From NCBI GenBank assembly GCA_029204225.1, contig CM055111.1:12772697-12836696 (forward strand): a stretch of DNA of 64,000 nt. Reading direction: 5' to 3'. Of the stretch, positions 1 to 11,444 are shown piece after piece. This DNA is from Diphasiastrum complanatum (taxonomy: Eukaryota; Streptophyta; Lycopodiopsida; Lycopodiales; Lycopodiaceae). The number at the start of each line of letters is the position of its first letter. Within the stretch, counting starts at the first letter, position 1. The position numbers were made by a program, and so were the translations under genes. The notes beneath the pieces were generated by a model that saw nothing but the letters and a program-made list of their open reading frames with translations, had not been told where the DNA came from and made no database searches.

Positions 1-2003
1 AAAAACTATCATATATAAAATCAAAAGGTATTATCATAAAACCTCTTATTACTCCTCAAAATGAATTATTGATTTCAGGAACATAATAGATGGAGAAACA
101 AATATTAGATCACCTTTGATTTGTTGAATTGTCAGTACAAGAAAAATGCCAATACATTTTATCATTGGACTAAACATATATCTACCTACATGTATACTAT
201 TTGACTTCAATCAAATTTTTATTGATAGGGGGAGAATAGCATCTTTGAAACAGAAGATGTTTGCAAGAATATGCTACCAAAGGGTTTAGTATTATAGTGA
301 TTAGGTATTATTCAATGAGGAGCAAGGATGAAGTTCACTTCACAATAGAACGACTTCAAACATGACCCACAAAAGAAAACCACAAAAATTCAAATACAAC
401 TTGAAAAGATTGGATGAAAAATCAAATGCATAAACCTTCACTTTTTTTCTTCCACTCTCTTAAGCCTCTACTTCATCAACATAAGAAACCTTTAACGCAT
501 TAACCAAAAGTAGCTACAAGAACTTAAATAAAGCTTTAAAATATTTAGAGTTTCGCACTCATTGTTACGTCCATGTTTGATTCAGAGGATTTGAAATAAT
601 CATTGACATGGATATTCGGTACTCTAGTGTACAAGTTTATTAATTATGCCTCACTATTCTGAACTAGGAAATTTAATTAATAAACTTGTGAGGACCCAGG
701 CACACCCATTAGGATATTTGGAGCTAGTGCATGGTGATTGACAACTTTATATGCATGCAAAGGAGATCAAAAGCAATTGGTTGAGGATGGGAATCCTATA
801 TGGAATATTCCTAGGCTCCAGAGGTCTACATATGCCTATATGAACGTGCCCTCCTCTTTGGCCAATTTTAGAAATTCAGTTCATGGATTCCTCTCCTCTC
901 TTGTATTCACTCTCCATGGCTCGAGAGAAAAGGTGATTGGGGTTTAACTGTCGGCTTCGAATTTGTTGGGTGGTTTGGTTCCACAGTATCCTTTCAGTGT
1001 ATTTGTAAGCTTGATCTTGGGGAGATCATTACTCTGGTATTCAAGCTAGGCTTACGACTGGAGCGCTGTTATTTTTTAGGTTATCGTATTGAATCATAAC
1101 TTTTTGTTGTTTTGTATCCTAGTGAAATAACCTAACTCAACGTATGAGATTTCTAAGCCCTCTCTGCTTGTGCATCAATAGTTTAGGAATAAACTTTGTG
1201 TTTGAAGCTTATGAGAACAGATTCTAGTTTATCATCATGAGGAAAGAAACTCTATGTTAACTTGATATTGTTCAGTTGAGGTTGTATCTGAGATTTTTCG
1301 TTATATCAGCTCCCTTCGGGCCTGTGGTGCATAAGCTATGTATGTAATTTGGCTGAGTAGGTTTATGAGGGTTAACCGAGGGGGTAGGTGGATGAAGGTT
1401 CGAAGAAAACCAACCCGTGATGAGGGTTGTGGTGCATAAGCTATGTATGTAATTTGGCTGAGTAGGTTTATGAGGGTTAACCGAGGGGGTAGGTGGTTTC
1501 TAGTCAAGGTGAAAATTTGTTTCTAACTTACTCACATAGTATCTGATTGCATGTCAGTTCAATTACAAGTGAGAAACTAGTGGTTTTTAGTGAAAATTCA
1601 AGATCTTTTGGGTTGCATGGTCACTAGTCTTCCATTGACCAATAAGTTAAGTTCAAAACTTAATCAACCCGTGATATGACAATTATGAGGTTGGATGTCT
1701 TTCTTAAAAACTAATTCGGAGCAAAGAAACTTCTTGGAGGAAAAGCTGGTGGCATGTGACATTCGTGATTCCAAAGGAAACTTCTTATGCAAAAACGATT
1801 TGTAGACCAATGGTTAGTAATTGTTGTCATGGTAAATCTAACGGGTGAATCCATTGGTTATATTTTTTCAGTGTATTTTCAAAAATTATGAGATATGGAT
1901 CCAGATTCCAAATAATATCTCATTATTTACAAAATCTGGAAGCCGTTAAATCTATTTCTCACTTATTTGAACCCATACTTTCTAGAAATTTTTTGAATAC
2001 AAA
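1..2003. other. Intergenic DNA without recognisable gene
   Basis: AT-rich sequence with no reading frame that resembles a known family. The longest open frames here, about 60-70 codons, lack recognisable motifs. The only structure noticed is the 69-bp duplication listed separately. The stretch probably contains decayed repeat DNA and may include the missing 5' part of the Copia LTR that ends at 2686. Confidence 0.5.
1323..1496. repeat. Two identical 69-bp direct repeats, period 105 bp
   Basis: The segment 1323-1391, starting TGTGGTGCATAAGC and ending GGGGGTAGGTGG, recurs base for base at 1428-1496. A 36-bp spacer separates the copies. The identity points to a recent duplication, because nearby sequence is otherwise decayed. 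It makes a spurious repetitive reading frame on the minus strand. No function is known. Confidence 0.85.
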
Positions 2004-2686
2004 ATGGTTGGATTAAAATTCATATAACTCCTAGCGGTGGACTATGTTTTGAAGGATTGATCATTGTTATATGAAATACTACTTCCATATAGATGTGAAT
2101 AAAACTTAGAATTTTCTTGAAAGTTTTCAATCAATTCAGATTTAGTGAAGGAATGGTTGAATTTATGGAATTTGGATTTTTTGAACCCAAATACTTATCT
2201 CTATTTGATAGTTTGGATCTCGAGATCAACGACTCTAATTAGGGTGGATCCAATGATCAATTAGGTTGGATGTTAGGTTAGGGTATAAAAAGTACTGAGA
2301 AGCCCTAAAATGCTCAGGTCCAAGCTACTCATGTATAAATATGTGATGGTTTCTCCATCAATTTATGAGTAAATAATTGGTTTTCAGTCTACCAATGTTG
2401 TTGGTGATCTAGATGTTTGATATTTGCTATTTGTGTTGAATAATTTGGATTTGTGAGACTGATTTGGAAGTTCGGGTACTGTACTCTACCTGTGGTAGTC
2501 CATACTTTCACACGTGTAAATAAAATTGCATGAATTTGAGCCTTCAAGTGGAGTTCAAGCCAAGGTGAAGCTAGGAAACACTAAATTGGTTGGTGTTTTA
2601 GATATAGGATCTCAATTGGATCCATTCAAGGTGATTCCTCAATCATTTCAAAGGTTTATTAGAGTTTATTTGCTCCATTTTCAACA
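2004..2686 (+). repeat. Copia 5' LTR (left edge approximate)
   Basis: The right edge is firm: the LTR ends ...TTTTCAACA directly before a primer-binding site. The left edge is estimated from the 682-bp LTR at 62574-63255, which shares its layout: a TATA-like TGTATAAATA about 350 bp before the PBS (here near 2334), then a GTACT-rich stretch, then ACTTTCACACGTGT (near 2507). The start is not clearly preserved, so the element may be 5'-truncated. Same family as the elements at 37.8, 49.4 and 62.6 kb. Confidence 0.6.
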
Positions 2687-2699
2687 TGGTATCAGAGCC
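2687..2699 (+). promoter_or_regulatory. Primer-binding site (initiator-Met tRNA type)
   Basis: TGGTATCAGAGCC lies directly after the CA end of the LTR. It is complementary to the 3' end of plant initiator methionine tRNA, the usual primer for Copia minus-strand DNA synthesis. It fixes the element's strand as plus. Confidence 0.85.
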
Positions 2700-3473
2700 T
2701 TGTTATGAAATGAGGTAGATTCTTGCAATTTGATTCACTAGCATCATAGATTTTGATCAAGTCAAGGCATTGTTTGATTGATTTTTTTATGATTATATAT
2801 GATTAGTATCTCCATTATTGATCAAATTGAGTTCTTGTAGGATCTAATTTAAAGGCTTTTAAGCTTCTAAAACCAGGTTCTAATCATTTCCTATCTACAA
2901 GATCAAATTAGCAAGTTTTATTTGCTTTCTCATATTTGATTCACGACGAGTTTTGGAGTCAATCTCGAGGAGTAGAATTCAAGCATTGGAGAGATAGGAG
3001 GATTGAAGCTTTTGGAGTTGATTTAGATTCTTCTCAGGTGTGTGAGAGACCTCATAAGAGTGATTTAGGTTCAGCTCAAATCATTTTGCATTTACTCATC
3101 ATTAAGAGCATTTTTTTGTCAAAATTGTGATCTTGGTAGTTTGTGCTTGGAAGGTAGATTGTCTTTTATTCTTATATAAAGTATCAACCTGATCTTATAA
3201 GAGTGATTTAGAGTGGAATTTATGTGCAATTAGATCTCCTTTTCTCCAATGATTGGATCTTTATAAGCCTTGTGAAGTTTAGATCAAGGAGGAGTCATTT
3301 TTTGATTATTTTTCTACATCAAGCAAGCTAGTTTTATTTTGCAATTTTCAATAGAATTGGTTAAGCTCCAGATCCAATAGTATCTTGTTGAGAATTCATT
3401 TGTTGATCATTCTCAGGTCCCTAGATAGTGGGATATCTAGTTCTTGCATCCTTTCTATTGTGTATTCATTCTC
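2700..3473 (+). other. Copia untranslated leader
   Basis: About 770 bp between PBS and gag with no coding signal. Its last part, CAGGTCCCTAGATAGTGGGAT near 3416, matches CAGGTCCCTAAGAAGTGGGAT at the end of the window (near 63970), so the leader is conserved between the two family members. The CAG/GTCCC context could be a splice site or only a conserved leader segment. Confidence 0.55.
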
Positions 3474-3821
3474 ATGGAATCAATCTCTTGTTTAGAGGAA
3501 GATGGCATCAATGAATGCTTACCTTTTGGAAAAAAATCAAACTATTCTATATGGAAACTAAGAATGGAATCAATCCTTGTAATGCAATATTTGATGGACA
3601 TAGTGAGTGGTGAGGAGGATGAGCCCATCCACCCTCAAGAATCCACTAGATACAAGAAGAGGTGCAAACTAGCCCTCCATTGTATCAAAATGAATGTAGT
3701 TAATGAGCTCCTAAAGGAAGTAGGAGAGTGTTCCTTGGCCCAAAAGCTTGGGTATCCCTTCAATAAAGGAGGAAGAGCTTGTACAAATAATCTTGAATGG
3801 CCTTTGTGTAGACTTCTCTAA
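3474..3821 (+). pseudogene. Copia gag, truncated
   Basis: Capsid-type Gag of the UBN2/retrotran_gag class. Recognisable core: NYSIWKLRMESIL, a poorly conserved acidic stretch (GEEDEP), then RYKKRCKLALHCIKMNV and LLKEVGECS. The same series occurs in the gag genes near 40.7 and 50.2 kb, so these are one family. The ATG at 3474 (MESIS...) is preferred over the in-frame ATG at 3444, which adds only a hydrophobic lead. After the ECS motif the protein departs from the family and stops; the zinc knuckle and the protease active site are missing, so an internal deletion joins gag to the protease tail downstream. Confidence 0.75.
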
Positions 3822-3837
3822 CTTGGTGCAAGATACT

Positions 3838-4996
3838 CTACAGTGAGGATGGAATTTGTACATTCCTAGCATCACTAAGAATCTACTTAGTGTTGGGCAA
3901 ATGGTTGATAATGGATTTTGTGTGGAATTCACTTCAAATGATTGTTACATAAAGAAGAAAGCAAAGCTATTGCTAAAGGAACTAGACTTGGAAAGCTTTA
4001 CAAGTTAGATGCTTTTGTTGACACCAATGTTGTGATGCTAGTCGAGGGGGACAAGTTGTCAAGTTTTGGTCTTTGGCACAAAAGGCTTGGACACATCAAT
4101 CCAAGTTCAATGGAGGCTATGTGCAAGGAGGAGCTTGCCTTAGGACTTTCAAGGTCCATAGCTAAGGAGGAAAAGGTTTGTGAAGCATGTGCACTATCCA
4201 AGGCACATAAGAAGGCTTTTTCAAGCTCTATCTCCAAAACATCTCATCCTCTTGAGCTAATTCATTGAGATATTCACTTTGCTAGCACTAAGTCAAATGG
4301 TGGAGCTTCAATGTTCATAACTTTCATAGATGCCTTTTCAAGATATTGTTGGGTTTTCCTACTTTCTTCCAAGGCTCAATATATGAAACCTTTGTCAAGT
4401 TCAAGACTTTTGTTGAGAAGCATCATAATCAAAGCATAAAGATCTTAAAAGTGATAATGGAGGAGAGTACATCTCCAATAAGTTTAAAGATCTTTGTGAG
4501 GACGAGGGAATCAAGAAGGAGCTATCTTGTCCCTACACACCTCAACAAAATGGGGTGCCCGAGAAAAGAAATAGAACATTATGTGAATGTTCTAAGCCTT
4601 GAGATTAGATGCATGCTTGCCAAAGCCATTTTGGGGTGAGTCACTTACTTGTGTCAACTATTTGATCAATAGAGTCTCATGTAAATCTATTGATGGTAAT
4701 ACTCTTTATGAAGTTTTGTATAGAAGAAAGCCTAACCTTAAGCACTTGAAAATCTTTGGATGCACTTGCTATGTGCATGAACCTTCGGAGAAAAGGACAA
4801 AGGAGGATCCATCATCAACAAAGGGGATCATGCTCGGGTATGGCAACCTAAGCAAGGGATACAAGGTATAACTTCCATCCTTGAATAAGTTTGTGGTGTC
4901 TAGAGATGTAATCTTTGATGTATACAAGATGCACAAGCTTGATGATGGCTCAACCACCTCAACAATCAAGAGGATAGTGGACGAGAATGACATTTA
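3838..4996 (+). pseudogene. Copia protease tail and integrase, decayed
   Basis: Fragments in several frames, in the right order: the post-protease motif IPSITKNLLSVGQ (near 3865), the pre-integrase zinc-binding region with GLWHKRLGHI (near 4070) and CEACALSKAHK (near 4180), the integrase core with FITFIDAFSRYCWVF (near 4320) and PFWGESLTCVNYLINR (near 4625), the KHLKIFGCTCYVHEP motif (near 4740), and the C-terminal VVSRDVIFD (near 4895). Stops and frameshifts break it repeatedly. The first catalytic Asp region is affected by a stop after LELIH at 4268. Reverse transcriptase and RNase H are absent, so the element ends after the integrase. Confidence 0.85.
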
Positions 4997-5059
4997 GCTT
5001 TTTGATTGGTCACTAGCTCTCATGCCAACACATAGGGAAGTGTCACATCCAACCTCATC

Positions 5060-5333
5060 ATGACAAATGTAACAAGCCTAACCTAGCCCGAGCCACATAA
5101 AATCCTACTTTAGGCCCAATGAATGAATTTACATGTGTACTTGCCCATTTTGTCTCTAAAGTCAATATTGGCCCTATCTCCTTCTAACATGTGGATAGAT
5201 ATCTACAAAATTTTAAGTACCCCTAACTCAACATAGATCTAACATGATTATGACTATTTTCCACACATGTGAGATTTCTGTATCTACAAAGATATGCAAA
5301 ATACTCAAGCTAGATTTTGCCAATTTTCACACA
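5060..5333 (-). repeat. LTR fragment in minus orientation
   Basis: The segment ends CAAGCTAGATTTTGCCAATTTTCACACA. This matches the terminal part of the LTRs at 38497 and 42300 (CAAGCTAGATTTGCCAATTTTT...TCTCACA). Read on the minus strand it is the start of an LTR of the same Copia family, opposite in orientation to the gag/integrase remnant beside it. The other edge is uncertain. Confidence 0.55.
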
Positions 5334-5537
5334 CCATGATGATATTGTATTCAACTTGGTAGGGGCAAACAAAATGGAATTGCACAAAACAACACTCTTT
5401 ATCATTGTCCTGACCAAACTAGAATATGTTGGATGATGCCAGGCTAGCAAGAAACTAAGCAAGCTAGAGATTGACGAATTGAACATGATTAAATTTCACA
5501 TGTGTGAGAGTGCCCAAAAGTGTTATTATGATCTCCT

Positions 5538-5717
5538 TGTTGGATTTCAGTGCTCAAATCCATTTACTAATGAGCATCCTGAAAGGTGTACAAAAGGTCG
5601 GATTTTTCCAACCCTTGTTCGGGGGAGTGTTGGATGTTAATGCTCAAATCCATCTATTACTGAACATCCTGAAAGGTGTACAAAAGGTCGGATTTTTCTG
5701 ACCCTTGTTCGGATAGG
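5538..5717 (+). repeat. 90-bp tandem duplication of an LTR head
   Basis: The unit starting TGTTGGAT at 5538 is repeated from 5628. Both copies hold TGCTCAAATCCAT and GGTGTACAAAAGGTCGG and then CCCTTGTTCGG, with scattered mismatches. The second copy is the true start of the LTR at 5628-6309, preceded by a purine run GGGGGAG. The first copy is therefore a duplicated LTR head, or the end of an older element. Confidence 0.75.
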
Positions 5718-6309
5718 ATGGGTTCTAACTTTTCCAAACGTGTTCAATTCAAATCGGTTTTAAATTTTCTGAACTTGGTTCACTTTTTATAAGAATCCAA
5801 ACCCGTGTAAATTTCAATATTGTCGGTCTAAACATTGACCTGACGACTTTACATTGATGTCCGCCCACTTTGTACATACAGTCAATACAATGAGACGATT
5901 GTAATAAATGTAGGAAATTCAGTTATAGATATTTTTGGTATATCTTATAGAATCTTCATCATAAACTTCTTCTAAAAAATTATGTTTCAATAATCATGAC
6001 CAGCGTTATCATGCTCAACAAGTCCAATTGACAATTTGGAGCTTTTACATCGTTTGTGTTGGAATTTTTTGATGTGAATGCAATATAAACTTAGTGAGGT
6101 TGATTCTCTATTAGTAGGCCGTCGTACTAAAGTCCATTCTATAGTGTATTAATCAATAATTGATTGTTCTTGCTTGTTTAGATCAAAATTGCCAATCAAG
6201 ATCAAGATTTGAGTGCTAGTATTGCAATAGATTGATTGACCAAGTACCTGATCACTTTTGAGGATCTTTTGTAGATTCATTTAGGGTCCTAAAAACTGTA
6301 CTTTAAACA
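5628..6309 (+). repeat. Copia LTR, TG...CA, 682 bp
   Basis: Starts TGTTGGATG after GGGGGAG and ends CTTTAAACA directly before a primer-binding site. A polypurine-like run at the left and a PBS at the right both touch it, so it can be read as a 3' LTR of one element and a 5' LTR of another, or as one LTR of a tandem array. No partner LTR was found downstream. Confidence 0.7.
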
Positions 6310-6322
6310 TGGTATTAGAGCC
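6310..6322 (+). promoter_or_regulatory. Primer-binding site, variant
   Basis: TGGTATTAGAGCC directly follows the LTR's CA end. It differs from the initiator-Met PBS at one base (C to T), a change also present in the PBS of the minus-strand element at 10886-10898. Confidence 0.75.
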
Positions 6323-8535
6323 AAGTACAAGACTTTGATTGTTGATCAAAACCAAGTCCAAATTTAGCAAGTTTGATGCTAAAAATCTAGTTTTGAGAGG
6401 GCGAGCCCATACTAAGTGATTAATTCAAAATTTGAGGTCTGAACTACATAGTGGGATGCAGGTATACTTTTCACATGTGTGGGGAGCTATTGTATGTGAA
6501 TTTAATGTTCCATTATTTAGAGAGCCTCATAATTTTTCTACACATAATCTTGATCGTTTTTTGATGTAAATCAAAGAAAAAGCATCAAATATTATTTGCC
6601 ATTATTGAGATTTGACTTTGTGTCATTAAATACATTTAATAGGTGCTAAGAACAAGTCCTTGAAAGTGGTTTTATCGGTCTTGTTGGATCATCAAGAAGA
6701 AGGGGTGTAAGAGAGTCATTGTTTTGCCAAAATCATTGATTTTTTTATGTGATTTGATTAGAATTTGAAGTGAGCTCATCATACTTCCATTCAATCTTAG
6801 TGAGAGGGTGAGAGGGCCGAGACTAGAAGTCTTTTGGAAGGCTAGAAACCTATTTTGAGTCATTCAATTCAAGTGAAGTCTTTGTGAACCGCTAGAATCA
6901 AATCTATTCAATTTTCTTGAGCCATACTTTGTAGAATCCTTCAAGATAGTTCTTTTGATCAAGATCACTGTGATCTTGCTATTTGTGTCTTTGAAAACAT
7001 CAAGTGATTTGCAAGTGAGAAAAATTTTGGAAAAGAACTTAGGGAGGGCCAAGAAGTACATTAATAGTACAAGCCACTAGCAAGATGGGATCACTTGGAT
7101 CATTCCTCTTGGAAGCTTTCAAGATTAGAGGCATTGCAAGGATTTCTTATTACTAAGGGGTGTAGTCAAGAGAACAAGCTATTGAGGATCAACAAGCTTT
7201 CACTGAAGGATGGTGGAGAGGACAAAGCACTTGGGGGACTTAGATGGGGGTAGGATCTTGAGCACGCTTGTGATTGTGGTTTACCAAGGGGTGCTAGATA
7301 GTCTTGCTTGTGCATAGATCTAGCTACGGTTGGGTGGTGAATTCTTGAGGCCATTTGATTGTCTACTCTTGGAAGGATCTTAGGTGCATTGGAGGAGAGG
7401 CACATTGGAGGGCTTTTGGAGGCATTGGTGGACATCAACTCAAAGGCTAGGTGGGCAGCTCTTCCTTGTTGTAAAAGTGATATTTGAGCCTCTTCCAAAG
7501 TGGGAATGGTAATTTTGAACCTCTTTTTTTCTGTTGCATAAAAATCGGCCATCAAATTGTTTTGCTAGTGTGGTTGAAGTAGCACCAATTCTTGCCTCTA
7601 GAAATTGGTGGGCTTTTCAATAGGTGCTGTTGTTTCTATTTTTTTTAAGCTGAGAATAGAATGGCCAACATGCACACATTTTCAATTTGATACGTAGAAG
7701 TAATTGCAAGCTGAAAAATAGGTTGAATTTAGAGGTGTTTCATGAAAATAGAGGTTGGAAATTTCTTGTTTTGATGTACAGATGTAGAAGTTGGGTCTTT
7801 TGTTGGTTGTCCAAATATGTGGGCCCAACAAATAGGCACCAACAACTTTCAAAAGTTTATTTGTGAAGTTTGGTTTGTGCCTAAAGTGAAGTTACCAAAT
7901 GTAGAGGTAGTTTGGAAGATTGGTGTTCCCTACACACTAAAATTAGTGAGAAATCAACCCATCTTAGGATAAAGCTACCCTTCATTTTGATATTATGTTT
8001 TTTTTCACTGAACTTCATTGACCTTCACAAAACTTCAAGAAACTTCAAATACGATTTTTAGTCTATTTGAACCTTGGATTAGTGAAAATAGACCAAAAAT
8101 GCTGGTTAGGAGAATTTTTTTTTGATTAAAGGTTTGTAAATTCATTCACTTCTTAACTTTTGGATTTAAAAAAGAGAGAGAAATAATTTGCTAGCAACTC
8201 CTACCCAAACAAAGGATAGTTTTCCATTCCACATTGCTACAAACATAGATGAAACCATCTTGAAGGAATGGTTCATTATGAGTGATGTTATGAAAAACTA
8301 AAAGAGGAACCCAACATGTAGATGAAAATTTGGATAAGTTTAGAGTCATTTTTATGGGATTGAATCTAGAAGTTTTGATTTTTTTTTGGGATTTAAGCTT
8401 ATGGTAAGCTTGGAATGAGCTTGTAAAAGAACATGCATTAGTTTACACTAAAGCATTCATAAGCCTATTGTCTTTTTCTAATCTTACTTTCTTTGTTGAT
8501 GCTTTGAAAACTAGAATCATGATCAAGACACTCCC
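6323..8535 (+). other. Non-coding interior or decayed DNA after the PBS
   Basis: About 2.2 kb with no gag or pol motif on either strand. A G-rich patch at 7080-7450 leaves a 129-codon open frame on the minus strand (7166-7555), but it has no family resemblance and looks like a composition effect. The stretch may be the leader of the Copia element at 5628 followed by unrelated DNA. Confidence 0.45.
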
Positions 8536-9480
8536 ATGGATCAATCAACCTCTATCTTTGATTTATCTAAACCTGATAGTGTGGCACAAGCCCTACAAAT
8601 CCTCTACCAACAAATCCAAGAAACAAACCAATAATTATATGAAACTAATTTGAAGAATCAAGCTCTTGAATCTAAGTTGGTTAATCTAAGTGCGACTTTT
8701 GCTAAAGAGTTAATAGAAATAGAGACCGATCGTATCCGGAGGGTAATTAAATGGCCAATTCTTACTACAGTTTGGGAAATCAAGTCATTCTTGGGTTTTG
8801 TGGAATTTCTTAGTCAACATATACCCCAATTTGCTAGGATGGCATTCCCCCTCACTCAAGCTTTGAATGGCTTTAAACAACTTGGCCGGAGGGCTAGGAG
8901 TCCATTAGTGGTGTGGACGAATGACATGAATAATAGTTTTGAGTTGCTTAAGAAAAACGTGACAACAACACAAATCTTGATCATTGGTGATCCTAAGAAC
9001 CCATTTGTGGTTAGGACCGATGCCAGTGATTATGCAATTGGAGCCGTCTTGATGCAGGATGGACATCTTGTTGCTTTTGAAAACAATAAACTCAATCCAG
9101 CTCAATCTAGGTATTGTACCTATGAAAAGGAGCTTTATGCTATTATTCATGCCTTGAAAATTTGGAGACATTATTTGTATGGAGCCAAATTTGATATTTT
9201 GACTAATCACTAAACACTCTGTTATTTCTGTGATGCTACAGATTTAAAAGGGAGACGCTAGATGGGTTGAGCTAAGTATTCGACTTCTCAATATGATATT
9301 GTAAAGGAAGTCAAAACACTCTAGCAGATGCTTTCAGTCATTTACCGATTATTTATAAGTTAAGCTTTATTGATATACAACCGGGATTATTTCAATCTCT
9401 CCAAGGACTTTTTGAGTCCGATCCATTTTTTGGAAAGCATTGGCAACAAGTACTTTTTGGGGTCGATTCGGTAAGCAAGA
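8536..9480 (+). pseudogene. Ty3/Gypsy remnant: gag start fused to RT/RNase H
   Basis: From the ATG at 8536 one frame runs to the stop at 9213 with a single internal TAA (near 8629). Its first ~60 codons look like the N-terminus of a Gypsy Gag (MDQSTSIFDLSKP, then a glutamine-rich coiled-coil-like stretch). It then changes at ETDRIRRVIKWP into the end of reverse transcriptase (SFLGFVEFLSQHIP) and RNase H (VVRTDASDYAIGAVLMQ, then RYCTYEKELYAIIHALKIWRHYLYG). Decayed RNase H/linker follows to about 9480 (KGSQNTLADAFSHLP). Gag core, protease and the RT catalytic palm are gone, so it cannot be autonomous. Confidence 0.85.
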
Positions 9481-9500
9481 TTCCTTGAGTCATAAAAAGA

Positions 9501-10850
9501 TTAAAATGAATTTTGCTCTGCGGAATGGGATATTGTTTCGTAAGGTCTCATTGTAGAGATAGCTGTGACATATTCAGATTCTGTGGAGGACAAAGAAATA
9601 CATTTCTGCTTTTGACTATTCCGTGAAATGGGTCCGCTTGCTAGAAAGCACAGATAACCAGATGTGGATTGTCTTGTGTATACATTTCTAGCCCAATCAG
9701 AGTTGGAATAAGTAAGTAATGTCAAAACATTCTCTGTATTTCCATTATATCACAAAGCATAGTGCTTAGTGGTGGCTTGAATGTCTCTTAGTGCACTAAG
9801 TAGAGCCTTCCAGTGAGGTAGGTCATAAACTATGACAATGTGCTGATTGTAAATGCTAGATCAGGTTGAGTGCAGACCATGGCATACATGATCAATCTGA
9901 CTATCGATTGACTATCGATTGATATAGGTATTTGCACATCTCTTTCTTCTCTGCATCAGTTGTCGGGCACATATCCTTTGACAATTTGAATCCTGGATCC
10001 ATAGGTGAGTATATTGACTTGCAATTTTCATGCCATATCTGTAAAGTACACTAGTTAGATACCTTTATTGGCTTAATGTGATACTTCTGTTTGCTCTGTC
10101 TCTAGTTATCTCGATTCCCAGACGGTAGTGCACAGGGCCTGAATTGGTCATTTCAAATTTCTTCGACAAAAGTGACTTCGTCTCATGAAGCAACTGATTC
10201 GAATCGCTGATGATTAGAGAGTCATCAACATATAGAGCTATTATCACATAGATTGAGCCTCTATGTTTGAGATAAACACTAGAGTCAACGGAGTTAGGAA
10301 TGAAGTCATGCTGCAATAAGAATCGATTGATTCTATTGAACCAGGCTCTTGGAGCTTGCTTTATCACGTAGAGAGCTCTTTGCAGCTTACATACCTTATG
10401 TTCTTGGCCTTCTGAGGACGTAACCTTCAAGTAGATAGATGTAGATATCTTCTTGTATATATCCGTTCAAAAAAGCTATTTGAACATCCATCTGGTGAAC
10501 TTTCAAATCTTCGGCAGCTGTGATAGTGAATAAAGATCGAATTGACTGAAGTTTTACGACTGGACTGGACGTCTCAGTGTAGTCAATCCCATAGGTTTGC
10601 TCATATCCTTTGATGACTAGTCGAGATTTTCATTTTGTTGTCGAACCATCTGGATTGAGCTTCAACTTGAAGATCCACTTAGTGTTGATGATCTTTGCAT
10701 CAGGAGGAGTTTCGACAAGATGCCAGGTCTTGTTCTTCATCAATGAATTGTACTCAACATGCAGTTGTCTGCATTCAAACTGTTGAACTTATTGATCAAG
10801 TGGATTTCTAAAGATGTACCTTCCATGATAAATGATCTAAGAAATTGTAA
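9501..10850 (-). pseudogene. Copia RT and RNase H with gag start fused upstream
   Basis: Minus-strand order: a short Gag-like start (MEGTSLEIHLINKFN, near 10840), then at once the reverse transcriptase entry (EYNSLMKNKTWHLVETPPD), DVQIAFLNGYIQEDIY, ALYVIKQAPRAWFNRINRF (family consensus YGLKQAPR), the catalytic box ALYVDDSLI (YVDD, near 10225), and RNase H residues SDWARNVYTRQSTSGYLCFL and SSTESEYVT at 9501-9725. Several stops separate the parts. Protease and integrase are missing: gag codon ~16 is joined to RT by an internal deletion. Confidence 0.85.
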
Positions 10851-10885
10851 AACATTCTCAAATACTAGTAATAGTTTGGAACGAT

Positions 10886-10898
10886 GGCTCTAATACCA
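10886..10898 (-). promoter_or_regulatory. Primer-binding site of the minus-strand Copia
   Basis: The plus strand reads GGCTCTAATACCA, which is TGGTATTAGAGCC on the minus strand. A 3-bp gap separates it from the LTR end. Gag starts only about 45 bp downstream of it. Confidence 0.8.
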
Positions 10899-10901
10899 CT
10901 C

Positions 10902-11400
10902 TGTTGGATTCTCTCATAATTAAGTGCGGAATAGGAAAGGGAAATCAACATAGAAGTTATAATAGGAGCTTTACCAAACTATTGTTTCAGACTTTAACTT
11001 AGATCGACATGAGGAATGTCTTGTAGGTGTCGAAGACAACCATGAAGGGAGCGAATTTGAGACACCCATGCTTCCTTTGAGATAAGACATTCTGAATGGA
11101 ACGAGTATCTATGAGAGAGAAAATATCAAAAAGCATTCATAGTGGAACACACATAAGAAAATAGAGAATCTGAATTAAGCTGTCGTGAATACAACGATTA
11201 AATCACGATTCTGTGCCCTCGAATGGTTCACAGTAATAGCGCACTATGTGTTGGGATCTTACTTAGCTAGCTACAGATTGGATAACTATCTCTACTTCTT
11301 GAACAACTTTTACTCTCTCAAATATCTCTGATCTAAGGAATCAGATAATTAAGATACAATGGAGTTTGCGGAGGAACTCTGAATCACGCTAAATTATTAT
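10902..11400 (-). repeat. Copia 5' LTR, minus orientation (right edge approximate)
   Basis: On the plus strand it begins TGTTGGATTCTCTC, so the LTR ends ...AATCCAACA on its own strand. The far end was not resolved; it lies before the target-site copy of the next element at 11440. No matching 3' LTR was seen below 9501. Confidence 0.6.
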
Positions 11401-11444
11401 TCATGTTTTTGTTGCTCAACCATTCATTCATCACTCTTCTCACC

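Noticed and set aside
1323..1496. Possible CRISPR or satellite array
   Set aside because: Only two units; no third copy and no prokaryotic context.
7166..7555. 129-codon minus frame
   Set aside because: No motif; lies opposite a G-rich non-coding patch after the Copia PBS.
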